From Polyangiaceae bacterium (GTDB lineage Bacteria; Myxococcota_A; Polyangia; Polyangiales; Polyangiaceae), in contig JADJXL010000001.1 of the NCBI GenBank assembly GCA_016715885.1, positions 749,501 to 813,500 of the forward strand: 64,000 bases of DNA, written 5' to 3'. Shown one piece after another: positions 38,025-46,821 of the stretch. The notes under the pieces are model-generated. The model saw only the letters and a program-made list of their open reading frames with translations, was not told the origin of the DNA and did not search any database. The position numbers and the translations under genes are program-made. The stretch's first letter is position 1; each line of letters starts with the position of its first letter.

Positions 38025-38270
38025 ATGCACGAGCACGCGAATGTGTCGATGTGGCAGCGCGATCATGACGGAACCTATTCCGCCGAAGTAAACGGCTGCA
38101 CGCTGCGGATCGTTTGGCAGCCCGAAGAGCCCGGCAAAAGACGCGGCTTCCGCTGGAAAGTCGAACGAGACGGCAAGGAGCTCGCAACGCCTGACGACCT
38201 GCAGGAGGAACCCGAGCTCGCGATGGCGCACGCCGAGACGTTTGCTCGCACCGTCGCCGCGTCCTCGTAG
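38025..38270 (+). CDS. 81-residue protein between two kinase fusions
   Basis: It starts 18 nt after the previous stop and ends 25 nt before the next start, so it is in the operon. The chain reads as three or four beta strands followed by a helix (GTYSAEVNGCTLRIVW; GFRWKVERDGKEL; LAMAHAETFA). This compact alpha/beta domain has no signal or membrane segment. It could be an adaptor or a regulator of the flanking kinases, but nothing in the sequence proves a role. Confidence 0.75.
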   Translation: MHEHANVSMWQRDHDGTYSAEVNGCTLRIVWQPEEPGKRRGFRWKVERDGKELATPDDLQEEPELAMAHAETFARTVAASS

Positions 38271-38295
38271 CGCTCGTGCGTGATAGCCTCGGCGC

Positions 38296-41200
38296 GTGAG
38301 CGATTCGGCGCCGAGGGAGTACGCTCCGGGCGACCGTCTCGACGAGCGCTTCTTGCTCATCGAGCGGCTTGGTCGTGGCGGTTTTGGTGATGTTTGGCGT
38401 GCCGAGGAGCTTTTGCCCGACGGTGCGCCGCTTCGCGTCGTTGCGCTGAAGTTGCTGCATAAAATCGCCCACGACGCGGCTCATTGGGCCGAAGAAGCCA
38501 AGCTGCTCGCGTCGTTTCGGCACCCGTCGCTCGTCACGATCTATGCCGCAGGGGTTTTCGCCAAGCCGGAACCCATACCGTTTGTCGCAATGGAACTCCT
38601 CGAGGGCCGTACGCTCGCGGATGTTCTTTCCGAACGAAAACGAGTTCCGTGGAGGCGCGTCGTCGCGTGGGCCCGAGCCGTCGCTGCAGCGCTCGATGTG
38701 ATTCATGCGCGTGACGTCATTCACCTCGATCTCAAACCCGCCAACATTTTTCTGACGCACGAAGGGACGATAAAAGTCCTCGATTTCGGCATCTCGCGTC
38801 GCGCGGGTTCCCAAGCGCCCACGATGCAGCGGTCTGCGGCTCGGTCTGCATCCGACGCAGCGCTCGATACGGCCATGTTCGTCGCTAGCCAGGAACCGCC
38901 GCCGCGGGCGCCCGATGCGTTCGTCGACACGGCCATGTTCGTTGCAGAGCAAAATAGTATTTCGCGACAAACTGCGAGCTCGCAAGGGCTTGCTTACGCC
39001 ATCGTCGGCACACCGGGATACATGGCTCCCGAAATCCTCGAGCTTGCCAAGCCGGCACCAACGGCAGATGCGTACGCGCTCGCCGCGACCGTCGTGAAAC
39101 TCGCCACGGGCCGCACACATTACGAGGATGTTTCGGAAGAACCCCCTGACGCTTCGGATCCGGCGGTCATGAGCACGTGGTGGTCCGATATTCGTGACGC
39201 CACGCTTCGAGGCAAACTGCGCGACCTCGCCGCGGACCCCGCTGGTCTGCCGCCTGGCTTGGTGGCGCTGCTCAACCGACTCCTCGCGGTCGATCCGATC
39301 GCGCGTGGCGTTCAGCCCGGGCGCCTTGCTGCGCTTTTCGATGAAGTTGCAGAGCGGCCGTACGGCGTCATCGATCCGCCCTACATCGGGCTCGCGCCGC
39401 TTCCAAAACAAGCCGAAGGGCTGCTCTTTGGTCGCGGGGACGATGTTGCGCGTCTTGGTCGCGAGCTCGCATTCGAGCCGGTGGTCGTGCTGCATGGCCC
39501 GCGAGGCGTTGGGAAATCGTCGCTCGCTCGAGCAGCGCTCGTCCCTTACCTCGCGCGTGAGTTCGTCGATGGAAAAGACGATTGGATCGAAGTTCATGTG
39601 CGTCCTGGAGACGACCCTGATCGCGCGCTCGACGAAGCGTTGGGTCAGGTTCACTTGGGGCTCGCGGGCATAACGCCCGAAGCGCTCGAAGAGCACGCGC
39701 GTTCGTCGCGTGTTGGCGTGACGCTACTCGTGGATCCGCTCGAAGAGGCGCTTTCTGCGCCGCATAGCGCTGCCGCGCGTCTCACGGCGATCCTCACGGC
39801 AATGGCCGACGGATCGGTTCGTCCGGGGCTGCGTGTTCTTGGTGTGCTTGGTGAAGCGCATGTCACCCGGTTCGTCGAGACAGACTCACCATTTGCTTCC
39901 CTTCGTCCAGCGCTTCGGTTCGTGGGTTCGCCGCCCGCCGCAGCCGTGCATGAAATCGTCACCGGGCCCATGCGGCTGGCGGGCGTGCAACTCGTTGGTG
40001 GTGAAACGATTGCCAATGAAGTGCAGCGCGAGCTTCGTGGCGCAGACGATCGCATGCCGCTCGTCGCGCTGGCCTTGCGGAGCTTCTGGGAAACGCGCGC
40101 GCCGAGTCCGCAAGATCGAACGAAAATGGTTCTCACGGTCGAGCGATGGCGGTCGCTCGGCGGCGTTGCTGGAGCGGTGTCCGCTCATGCACATCGCGCG
40201 CTTGCGGCGCTCGATCCCGAAGCGCGCGAAGTCGCGGTGGAAACGATGCTTCGCCTCGCGACGACCGCGCGTAAACCCATTCGGTGGAACGAAGCCGAGC
40301 TTGCGGCCGTCGTCGCGTCCGATGCGAGCAAGAGCATTGCCGTTTTCGACATGCTCGAACGCGAAGCGATCCTGCGTCGTCGAGACGATCACGTGGAGCT
40401 ATCGCATCCATCGCTCGCGTCGTTGTCGCGCATCGAAGAGGCCAGGCTCGCGCATTCCGATCGTCTCGTGCTCCTCGAGCGTCTCCACGAAGCGGCGATT
40501 GCGTGGGATCGTGCGGGATGTCATCCCGAGTTTTTGCTGACGGGTTCGTTTTACGATGACGTCATGCGGCGGCCCGATTGGCTACGCCGGTCCATTTCGC
40601 CGCTCGAAAAACAGTTTGTCGAAGCGAGCAGGCGTTTGGCGCGACGGCGCAAGGTCATTCGCGGAGCTTTCGTTTTCTTTTCGATGGCTGCCATCGTGGC
40701 CGCGTTCCTTGCAAACCAAGCGATGGAAAAGCGAGAAGCTTTGGCCGACCGCGCGCGTGCCATTGCTGCCGAGCAAGCCTATGTTTCCGACGTCGTGTCG
40801 CGATCGCGGCTCGCGGAAGACCCCTACATTCGCACTGCGTGGATTACCGAAGCCATCGAACGCGGCGCTTCGGATGCTGCATTGCCTCTCGAATTGTTTC
40901 GCACCGCATCGAATCTGCCTCCGGCGACATTTCTCACGCTCACGCCGTCCACGAGTCCCTCGTTTCCGTGGGGCGACCGGTGGTTATTGGCCAATGCAGG
41001 CGGGACGGGCATCGTCGTCGTCGATTTTCATTTCGACCCGTTTTACCAGGAACCTCCAGCCGACGGCAGCGCGCCCGCCGAGCCGCCGTCTACGGAGCTG
41101 CATCCGCACACGACATTCGTTCGCCCCCATGAAACCCCGTTTGTCGAACGAGTCCATTTCGCATTCGACACCGCGTTTGCGACGCGTTCGGTGGCCGGTG

Positions 41201-42768
41201 AAGTGCGCGTCTTTCGATTACGGCCCGACGGAGCGGTAGCATTGGCAGCGATTCTGCCAACGCGGTGCACGGGCGCGCTCGAGGTTGCCGAAAGGGCTCC
41301 CGTGCTCGCTTGTTTGGGCGACGGCGGCTTGTTGCGATGGGATTTGCGTCGTGCAGACAAGGTCGATACCCATCCATTTCAAGGCTTGCCGCTCGACGTT
41401 TCACCGGATGGAGAATGGATTGCGGCTGCCATCGATCAAAAAGTGCTCGTGTGGCGTCCATCCGAACAAAAGACGTTTGAAATCAAACCAGCGGGTCCGG
41501 TCGAATTTGGGCGCTTTGGGCCGCGCGAAAATATGCTGGCCCTCGTCGAGCCCGGACGCTTCGAGATATTCGATCCAGTGCGTCCAGACGCGCCATTGAT
41601 GGCTGGCGATTCCGCCGGGACACCGACGTTCGTTCGATGGGACGAAGGGGGTCTGGATCTGGCTATTTGTGGCACGAGTATCGGAGACGATGCCGTAACG
41701 GGCCAATTCCATTATTTGCGCAAAGGGGCTCGGGCACCCGGCGATGCTTTGCCCAAAGGAAATCCGTGTGAACCTGCGCCGCGCGAGGGCCGTCCAGTCG
41801 TCGCAAAGTCGAAAGACGACGTGCGTGATTTGTCGAATTTGCCGCTAGGTCCACGCGACCTTTTGGGAGGATTTCGGTTTGCCGGCGGCCAATTCCTCAC
41901 GCGTGATCTCGTCCTTTTGGCTCACAGCCGGTCGGCCGTCGAATCTTTCGTGCAGTTCCGCGGCGAATCGAGTCCCGAAGCGCTCGAAGCATCAACGCCC
42001 GCCGTCGCAGCCATTCACCGTGAGAATGATGAAGTCGTTGCATTCCAAGTCAATGACGAAATAAGGTTTTACCGTGTCGACAGCGGCAAACGGGAGCTCA
42101 CGCGCAAAGGCAGACTCCTTCGGCGTTGCGACGACAAGCGAATGGTCGCGTGGGAGCGCGACGACAAGACATGGCGCGTCTTCGATGCTCGCAGTGGCGC
42201 GACGATGGCCACGATAACGCGCGAGCCTGGCTTCGTCGTCGGCGTCGATTCCGCGTGTAGTCATTTTTATTATCAGCGTGTGAGTGGTGAGCTCGTCGTG
42301 GCGCCTTTTGATGCCGACGCGGCCGCATATCGAGTCATGGCAAAGGCCGACGGATATGTGTACGACGTGAGGCCAAGCGTCGCGCGGGGCACCGAAGGCC
42401 CAGGATTGTGGCTCGCCGTGAGCTCCGGGGCCTTGGCGCGCATCGACGAGAAGACGAGCACCGTTCGCGTAATGGGGTATGCAACGCCCCGAGCGTCTGC
42501 ATTGAGTGATGGGCCGTCGCCGGGCGAGCTCGTGTATGCCGATGCGACCGGTGTCGTGCTGCTCGGGCCGCGTTCTGCCGTTCGATTGCTGGAGCCGCTG
42601 GGCGCCACTGCATGGGAAGACATATCGGTCGCCCCGAATGGCTCGTCGATGTTCTTGCTATCGATTGATCGTGTTGCAGCGGTCGACATCGTGGCCTGGA
42701 TTCAGAGGATTCCGACGAGCTCGACGTCGAAAATCAACGTTGCATTCGGCGGAATGAGCCCCGGATAG
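38296..42768 (+). CDS. Ser/Thr kinase - nSTAND-type NTPase - transmembrane - propeller protein
   Basis: 1490 residues from a GTG at 38296. The kinase (about 15-350) has GRGGFG, Lys52 and DFG at 163-165, but the catalytic loop reads HLDLKPAN instead of HRD. The activation segment contains about 70 extra residues with two DTAMFVA repeats before GTPGYMAPE. An nSTAND1-like NTPase follows: FGRGDDVARL, Walker A GPRGVGKSS at 401-409, Walker B VTLLVDPLEE near 475-484, and the LGGVAGAVSAHA helix region. A membrane helix lies at about 786-806, then a WD40-like propeller (about 860-1480). The protein joins ATP-switch, sensor and kinase functions. Its last 67 nt overlap the convergent FKBP gene. Confidence 0.88.
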   Translation: MSDSAPREYAPGDRLDERFLLIERLGRGGFGDVWRAEELLPDGAPLRVVALKLLHKIAHDAAHWAEEAKLLASFRHPSLVTIYAAGVFAKPEPIPFVAMELLEGRTLADVLSERKRVPWRRVVAWARAVAAALDVIHARDVIHLDLKPANIFLTHEGTIKVLDFGISRRAGSQAPTMQRSAARSASDAALDTAMFVASQEPPPRAPDAFVDTAMFVAEQNSISRQTASSQGLAYAIVGTPGYMAPEILELAKPAPTADAYALAATVVKLATGRTHYEDVSEEPPDASDPAVMSTWWSDIRDATLRGKLRDLAADPAGLPPGLVALLNRLLAVDPIARGVQPGRLAALFDEVAERPYGVIDPPYIGLAPLPKQAEGLLFGRGDDVARLGRELAFEPVVVLHGPRGVGKSSLARAALVPYLAREFVDGKDDWIEVHVRPGDDPDRALDEALGQVHLGLAGITPEALEEHARSSRVGVTLLVDPLEEALSAPHSAAARLTAILTAMADGSVRPGLRVLGVLGEAHVTRFVETDSPFASLRPALRFVGSPPAAAVHEIVTGPMRLAGVQLVGGETIANEVQRELRGADDRMPLVALALRSFWETRAPSPQDRTKMVLTVERWRSLGGVAGAVSAHAHRALAALDPEAREVAVETMLRLATTARKPIRWNEAELAAVVASDASKSIAVFDMLEREAILRRRDDHVELSHPSLASLSRIEEARLAHSDRLVLLERLHEAAIAWDRAGCHPEFLLTGSFYDDVMRRPDWLRRSISPLEKQFVEASRRLARRRKVIRGAFVFFSMAAIVAAFLANQAMEKREALADRARAIAAEQAYVSDVVSRSRLAEDPYIRTAWITEAIERGASDAALPLELFRTASNLPPATFLTLTPSTSPSFPWGDRWLLANAGGTGIVVVDFHFDPFYQEPPADGSAPAEPPSTELHPHTTFVRPHETPFVERVHFAFDTAFATRSVAGEVRVFRLRPDGAVALAAILPTRCTGALEVAERAPVLACLGDGGLLRWDLRRADKVDTHPFQGLPLDVSPDGEWIAAAIDQKVLVWRPSEQKTFEIKPAGPVEFGRFGPRENMLALVEPGRFEIFDPVRPDAPLMAGDSAGTPTFVRWDEGGLDLAICGTSIGDDAVTGQFHYLRKGARAPGDALPKGNPCEPAPREGRPVVAKSKDDVRDLSNLPLGPRDLLGGFRFAGGQFLTRDLVLLAHSRSAVESFVQFRGESSPEALEASTPAVAAIHRENDEVVAFQVNDEIRFYRVDSGKRELTRKGRLLRRCDDKRMVAWERDDKTWRVFDARSGATMATITREPGFVVGVDSACSHFYYQRVSGELVVAPFDADAAAYRVMAKADGYVYDVRPSVARGTEGPGLWLAVSSGALARIDEKTSTVRVMGYATPRASALSDGPSPGELVYADATGVVLLGPRSAVRLLEPLGATAWEDISVAPNGSSMFLLSIDRVAAVDIVAWIQRIPTSSTSKINVAFGGMSPG

Positions 42769-43034
42769 CCGCGTTCGCCATACGCGAGATGTCCTGGAAT
42801 CGTGAGTTTTCGGCGTTCGCCCACTTTCATGCCGGCAACGCCTTGATCCCAGCCTTTGATGACCTGGCCTGCGCCGAGCTTGAATTGAAATGGTTTGCCT
42901 CGATCACGCGAGCTGTCGAATTTCTTGCCGTTCGTCAGCGTTCCGGTGTAATGCACTTGCACCGTATCCCCCGCTTGGGCTTCGGCGCCAGTTCCTTCGA
43001 GAAGTTTTTCGATTTGGAGCTCTGCACTCGACAT
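42702..43034 (-). CDS. FKBP-type peptidyl-prolyl isomerase
   Basis: 110 residues from the ATG at 43034, preceded by GGGAGAA. It is a single FKBP domain with the usual sequence: VHYTGTLTNGKKFDSS, FKLGAGQVIKGWDQGV, AYGERGYPGLIPPNATLIF. The active-site aromatic residues (Tyr, Phe, Trp) are in place. There is no signal peptide, so it is a cytoplasmic single-domain isomerase that accelerates proline isomerisation during folding. Longer in-frame starts reach 43136 but look like non-coding leader. Confidence 0.95.
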   Translation of the reverse strand: MSSAELQIEKLLEGTGAEAQAGDTVQVHYTGTLTNGKKFDSSRDRGKPFQFKLGAGQVIKGWDQGVAGMKVGERRKLTIPGHLAYGERGYPGLIPPNATLIFDVELVGIL

Positions 43035-43068
43035 CTTGAATTCTCCCATTCTCCGTCCGGCTGGACGG

Positions 43069-43836
43069 TCATTGCGGCACTTTCGCGGGCTTGGGAACGG
43101 ACGTCCCATTCCGAACCGCTTCGACGACCAAATCATTCAGCATTCGATCGGCTTTTTCGCATTTCGCCGATACGGCGCCCATCGTTGCCCCCTTGCATTC
43201 CTTGCGCCTCTCGGATGCAACTTTCGCGAGCGCTTCGTCCTTCTTCAATGCCTCCTGCGTTGCATCCTCCAGAATTCGCCACGGAATCGTCGCGTGTTTC
43301 GGCTTCGGCGGCGCGGCCAATCGTACCTCCTCGCCGGACAACGTCGCACACGATCCGTCCCAACGCAGTACGTCGTAACTCGAACCGGCCCCGCTCACTT
43401 GCATTCCGCCCGTGTCGGCCTTGTGTGAAAGCAGCACGAGCAGCTCTTCCTCGAAGAAGAGCTTTTCTTCCGAGCTCGGACCGCTGAATCCATTAAAAGG
43501 ATTGATTTCCTTGACGGCCACGTAGGCGCGTTTCCAAGGCGTTCCTTTTTGGAAGAACATCAGCGCAAGCTCGGGGTACACGCCGGAGCACAGACGCTTG
43601 ACGAACGCTTTGGGCATCACGCAGCCATCACCGCTCGTGCCATTGGCGCATGCTTCCGGGATGGTTTTCCCATCGTCCGCAGTGGCTTCGTCCTTCGGTT
43701 TGTCTTCGGCGGGTTTGTCCGCGGAGGCCGCTTCGCTGCTGCCTTCCGCAGCGGCTTTGTCTTGCGTTTCGGCAGCGGGTTTGCTGCCTCCACAGCCCAA
43801 GATGAAGAAGAGGATCGAGACGGCGAGGTATCGCAT
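43069..43836 (-). CDS. Lipoprotein with charged tether
   Basis: 255 residues, ATG at 43836. The lipobox is FILGC. An Ala/Glu/Lys/Asp-rich tether of about 45 residues leads to a soluble domain with four Cys (EACANGTSGDGC, RLC, DGSC), an acidic strand pair and a helical C terminus with two more Cys. No family is recognised. It lies 34 nt upstream of the FKBP start; co-transcription is likely. Confidence 0.78.
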   Translation of the reverse strand: MRYLAVSILFFILGCGGSKPAAETQDKAAAEGSSEAASADKPAEDKPKDEATADDGKTIPEACANGTSGDGCVMPKAFVKRLCSGVYPELALMFFQKGTPWKRAYVAVKEINPFNGFSGPSSEEKLFFEEELLVLLSHKADTGGMQVSGAGSSYDVLRWDGSCATLSGEEVRLAAPPKPKHATIPWRILEDATQEALKKDEALAKVASERRKECKGATMGAVSAKCEKADRMLNDLVVEAVRNGTSVPKPAKVPQ

Positions 43837-43883
43837 GGCGTGACCCTAACCCGATCGCCATCCGCGCGTGAAGGGGCAATTGA

Positions 43884-44825
43884 TTAGCGCGTGGGGTTTC
43901 TCGCGAATCGCGCGGCAAGTGCGTCGAGGGCGGCCGCGAGATCGCGTGAAGCGCCTTTCTTTGCGGCGTCGATGAGCGCCGGCGTCGACGGATCATCCAC
44001 CACCATGAGCGCATTCGAAGCCGTTTTTCGCGCATCGCCATCATGCGCTACGAAAACCGCGACGAGCGCCTTGGCGGCAATCGCGCGCACGGGGGCTTCC
44101 TCGCCGCTCGAAGCAATGATGGACGTTTTCCATGCCCAAGCCGATCCTACGTCACCAAGCGAATGCGCAATGATTTTGGCTGTCGCGGCATCGGGGGTCG
44201 CAATGGCAACATCGGCAAGCGCCACGGCGACCGCCTTGCGCCGGCATTCGCCCATCCCCGCAAGGACCGCCTTTCGTTTTGCTCCCTCGAGCTTCGACAT
44301 CGTTACGAGCTTCTGCGCCGCCGTATCGGTGCCGATTCGCCCAAGCGCTGCTGCCGCTGCGCGCACCACGTGAAATTCGGTCTCCGAGCCATCGAGAATC
44401 GTCACGAGCACGCTCTCTGCGCGCGCGTCACGTAGCATGCCCACCGCTTCGATGACGCCCGCCCGCCAGGCAATCCACGCGGAATCCGTGAGCTCACCTT
44501 TGGGCTGACCGCGGAACGCGAGCTCCTCGAGCATTGGCAAAAGAGCATCTTTGCCCATGGACTTGAGAATCGCAGGAATCGGCGCGAAACGACCACGTTT
44601 GTTCGCATCGAGCCTCGGCAGATCATTCCGTACGACGCTCAGCGCTTGAAATGCCTTGGGGCTCTGTCGCTTTGCCGCTTCGATATCGAGAGCGAGCGCC
44701 GTGCGCGCGTTTGCGGGAAGTTTGTCCGGAGCAAGCATGACGCCGCTCGCTGGAGCCGCATTCACCGGAGATACCTGCGCCATCATCGCTCCGAGCAATG
44801 CCACAACAAAAACATGCTTTTTCAT
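43884..44825 (-). CDS. Exported HEAT-repeat protein
   Basis: 313 residues from the ATG at 44825, which overlaps the stop of the upstream deiminase gene (ATGA). It begins with a signal peptide (ending PVNAA). The body is made of HEAT-type helical pairs (VLVTILDGSETEFHVVRAAAA; AALGRIGTD; VRAIAAKALVAVF). This fold usually binds proteins. Translational coupling suggests it is a partner of the deiminase, possibly a substrate adaptor. Confidence 0.85.
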   Translation of the reverse strand: MKKHVFVVALLGAMMAQVSPVNAAPASGVMLAPDKLPANARTALALDIEAAKRQSPKAFQALSVVRNDLPRLDANKRGRFAPIPAILKSMGKDALLPMLEELAFRGQPKGELTDSAWIAWRAGVIEAVGMLRDARAESVLVTILDGSETEFHVVRAAAAALGRIGTDTAAQKLVTMSKLEGAKRKAVLAGMGECRRKAVAVALADVAIATPDAATAKIIAHSLGDVGSAWAWKTSIIASSGEEAPVRAIAAKALVAVFVAHDGDARKTASNALMVVDDPSTPALIDAAKKGASRDLAAALDALAARFARNPTR

Positions 44826-46627
44826 CGTCCACTCTCCCACCAAGCAGCATCCGTCGGAATGGCGCGCGTGACATTCGATCCGCAATGGACCTCGCCGTCG
44901 AGCGCATGGTAAAGGTTCCAGTTTTCGATCCAGTGCACCTTGACGCCGAAGGGTGCGAGCGCTTCTTCGAGCTGTTTTTTGAAGATGTCTTGTCCGTTGA
45001 CGACCGGGCCGTGCGGATCGGGAGCCCCGAAATCTTGATCGGAAAGGTAAATCCCATTGACCGTGCCGGGATTGTACGCGACGGCATAGCCGTATTCCGG
45101 TTGGTGCAAGAATGGTACCTTGACGAGGTCCGCTTCCGTGATTCCCGTTTCAGATTCGATTTGCGTGAGCTGCGAATCGACCTCGGCAGCCGCCCAAGCG
45201 CTCGTATTCATTACCTCGGGGTCGTTCAGCACTTCGCTGATGGTTGCTTGCGCATCCGAGTAATCGTACCACTTCATTCCCACGAACATGGGGCTTTCGC
45301 CTTGCCCTGCATCCACTGCGTCTTGGAGCATTTTCTTGGCCAAGGTTGCATCATTGATGAGCATCGCCCAGCCGCGCGGCGTATTCGCCTTGATGAAGCT
45401 CACCGTTTCGTCCACGTGTCCCACGTAAAGCCATTCCGTGTCGATTGTGACCATGGGTTGCACACCTTGCGCAGCGATCAGGCGGTCGAAGCTCTTGTCG
45501 GGGTAATATTGCGGATTCGACCCGCGCAGCACGCGACCGAGCGGATAATCCTCGCCGTCGAACGAATGCGGAGGAATGGTTTCGGTGTTGCCGAACGAAT
45601 TGAGGCTGTCCATTTCGTCCGGATGCATGGGATCGTATTGAACCGCGCCCGCAACGTCTTTGCCTCGAAATTGCGTGAACACGACTTTGCCTGCCGCACG
45701 CAAGATTCCACTTTCGTAATTCGCCGATCGAAGATTGACGTGAATGACGTGCTGCTTTCCGCCTTCAGCGGGCATCGACATGTACGTCGTTTCGAAAAAG
45801 TCTTGCGTCCATTGATCGCCCACGGGAAGCCCGACGAGCGGAGCCTCGATGCCCGAAGCTTGCACGGCTTTGCCGAGGTCCGCCATGAATGCCGAGGAAT
45901 CGGCATCGTTGGTGAATTTCGTGGCATAAACCTTTTCCGCAGGGTCCAAGTGATGGCGGAAAATAATCGGTGCCAGTCGCATTCGGACGGTGTCCTCCGC
46001 ATCCGGTATCGGCTTACCATCGGTGCCCGTGCCGCCGTGTACCTTCAGCGTCACGTCGAGCAGTCCGTCCCATATCGACGTATCGCGCAGAATGTCCTTG
46101 CCTTCGATGGCGAATTCCACGCCATTTACAAGGTCGTCCGGGCCAAGCTGCCCAGATGCGGCATCGAAAACCTGAAATTCGCTGCCGTTCCATTTGAAAA
46201 GGCGCACGTGCTCCACGCCGGGCATGCTCAAAGCGATCGTCGCGTAGGCATCCTTTGGCGCTTCAGGCCATGCAACCGTTTTCAATCGAGCGAGATCGTG
46301 TAAATCATCCGGACCATTGATGATATCGTCGAAAGCGTCGTTGCATCCAGCCAGGGCCGCGTTTGGACCGGTCTTCGGACACGTTTTCGCGTCGTCGTCG
46401 ATATTCGCGAGAAAGATGGCACCGTGGTCTTTGTCCCACGTATCCTCACGATCGTCTTCGCTGGAATCATCCAGATCCACTGTACCGTTACGATTTACAT
46501 CGGCGCGCAAGTCTGCGATGGCGACCGGTTTTGGAGTTGACACTACTGCGTTATCGTCCTCGCCCCCGCACCCCACGGCGCTCATCGCGAGCAAAGTCGA
46601 TAAAAGAAATCCGCTTCGTTTTCGCAT
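44822..46627 (-). CDS. Peptidylarginine deiminase (eukaryote-like) lipoprotein
   Basis: 601 residues with a lipobox (SAVGC). A middle domain begins with ADVNRNGTVDLDD, an EF-hand-like site, followed by GAIFLANIDDD, as in the PAD middle domain. The catalytic domain keeps the four active residues: Asp276 in DQWTQD, His404 and Asp406 in WLYVGHVDE, and Cys582 in GEVHCGSNVTR. Other matching blocks are SFGNTETIPP, YPLGRVLRG and GPVVNG. PADs turn protein arginine into citrulline and need Ca2+. The lipoprotein anchor would place it at the envelope or surface. It is coupled to a HEAT-repeat gene. Confidence 0.92.
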   Translation of the reverse strand: MRKRSGFLLSTLLAMSAVGCGGEDDNAVVSTPKPVAIADLRADVNRNGTVDLDDSSEDDREDTWDKDHGAIFLANIDDDAKTCPKTGPNAALAGCNDAFDDIINGPDDLHDLARLKTVAWPEAPKDAYATIALSMPGVEHVRLFKWNGSEFQVFDAASGQLGPDDLVNGVEFAIEGKDILRDTSIWDGLLDVTLKVHGGTGTDGKPIPDAEDTVRMRLAPIIFRHHLDPAEKVYATKFTNDADSSAFMADLGKAVQASGIEAPLVGLPVGDQWTQDFFETTYMSMPAEGGKQHVIHVNLRSANYESGILRAAGKVVFTQFRGKDVAGAVQYDPMHPDEMDSLNSFGNTETIPPHSFDGEDYPLGRVLRGSNPQYYPDKSFDRLIAAQGVQPMVTIDTEWLYVGHVDETVSFIKANTPRGWAMLINDATLAKKMLQDAVDAGQGESPMFVGMKWYDYSDAQATISEVLNDPEVMNTSAWAAAEVDSQLTQIESETGITEADLVKVPFLHQPEYGYAVAYNPGTVNGIYLSDQDFGAPDPHGPVVNGQDIFKKQLEEALAPFGVKVHWIENWNLYHALDGEVHCGSNVTRAIPTDAAWWESGR

Positions 46628-46821
46628 GTCGTCTCCTTGCGCATCGAACGGGAAAAACCGCGCGCCGCGCGGCCCATGTTAGATGAAATCGCAAGCAGGC
46701 GAAAGGTCAAACGACCGGCGATTTCGCAATCGTTGCGCGCATTTCGATGGTGAGAATGATGACGTGAATGCTGCGTTGCGTAGAGGACGGAGAGGCGTTT
46801 TGCCGAATGGGTTTGTCGTCG

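Noticed and set aside
44798..46303. Plus-strand open frame of 501 codons
   Set aside because: It is antisense to the deiminase, whose catalytic residues are unmistakable.
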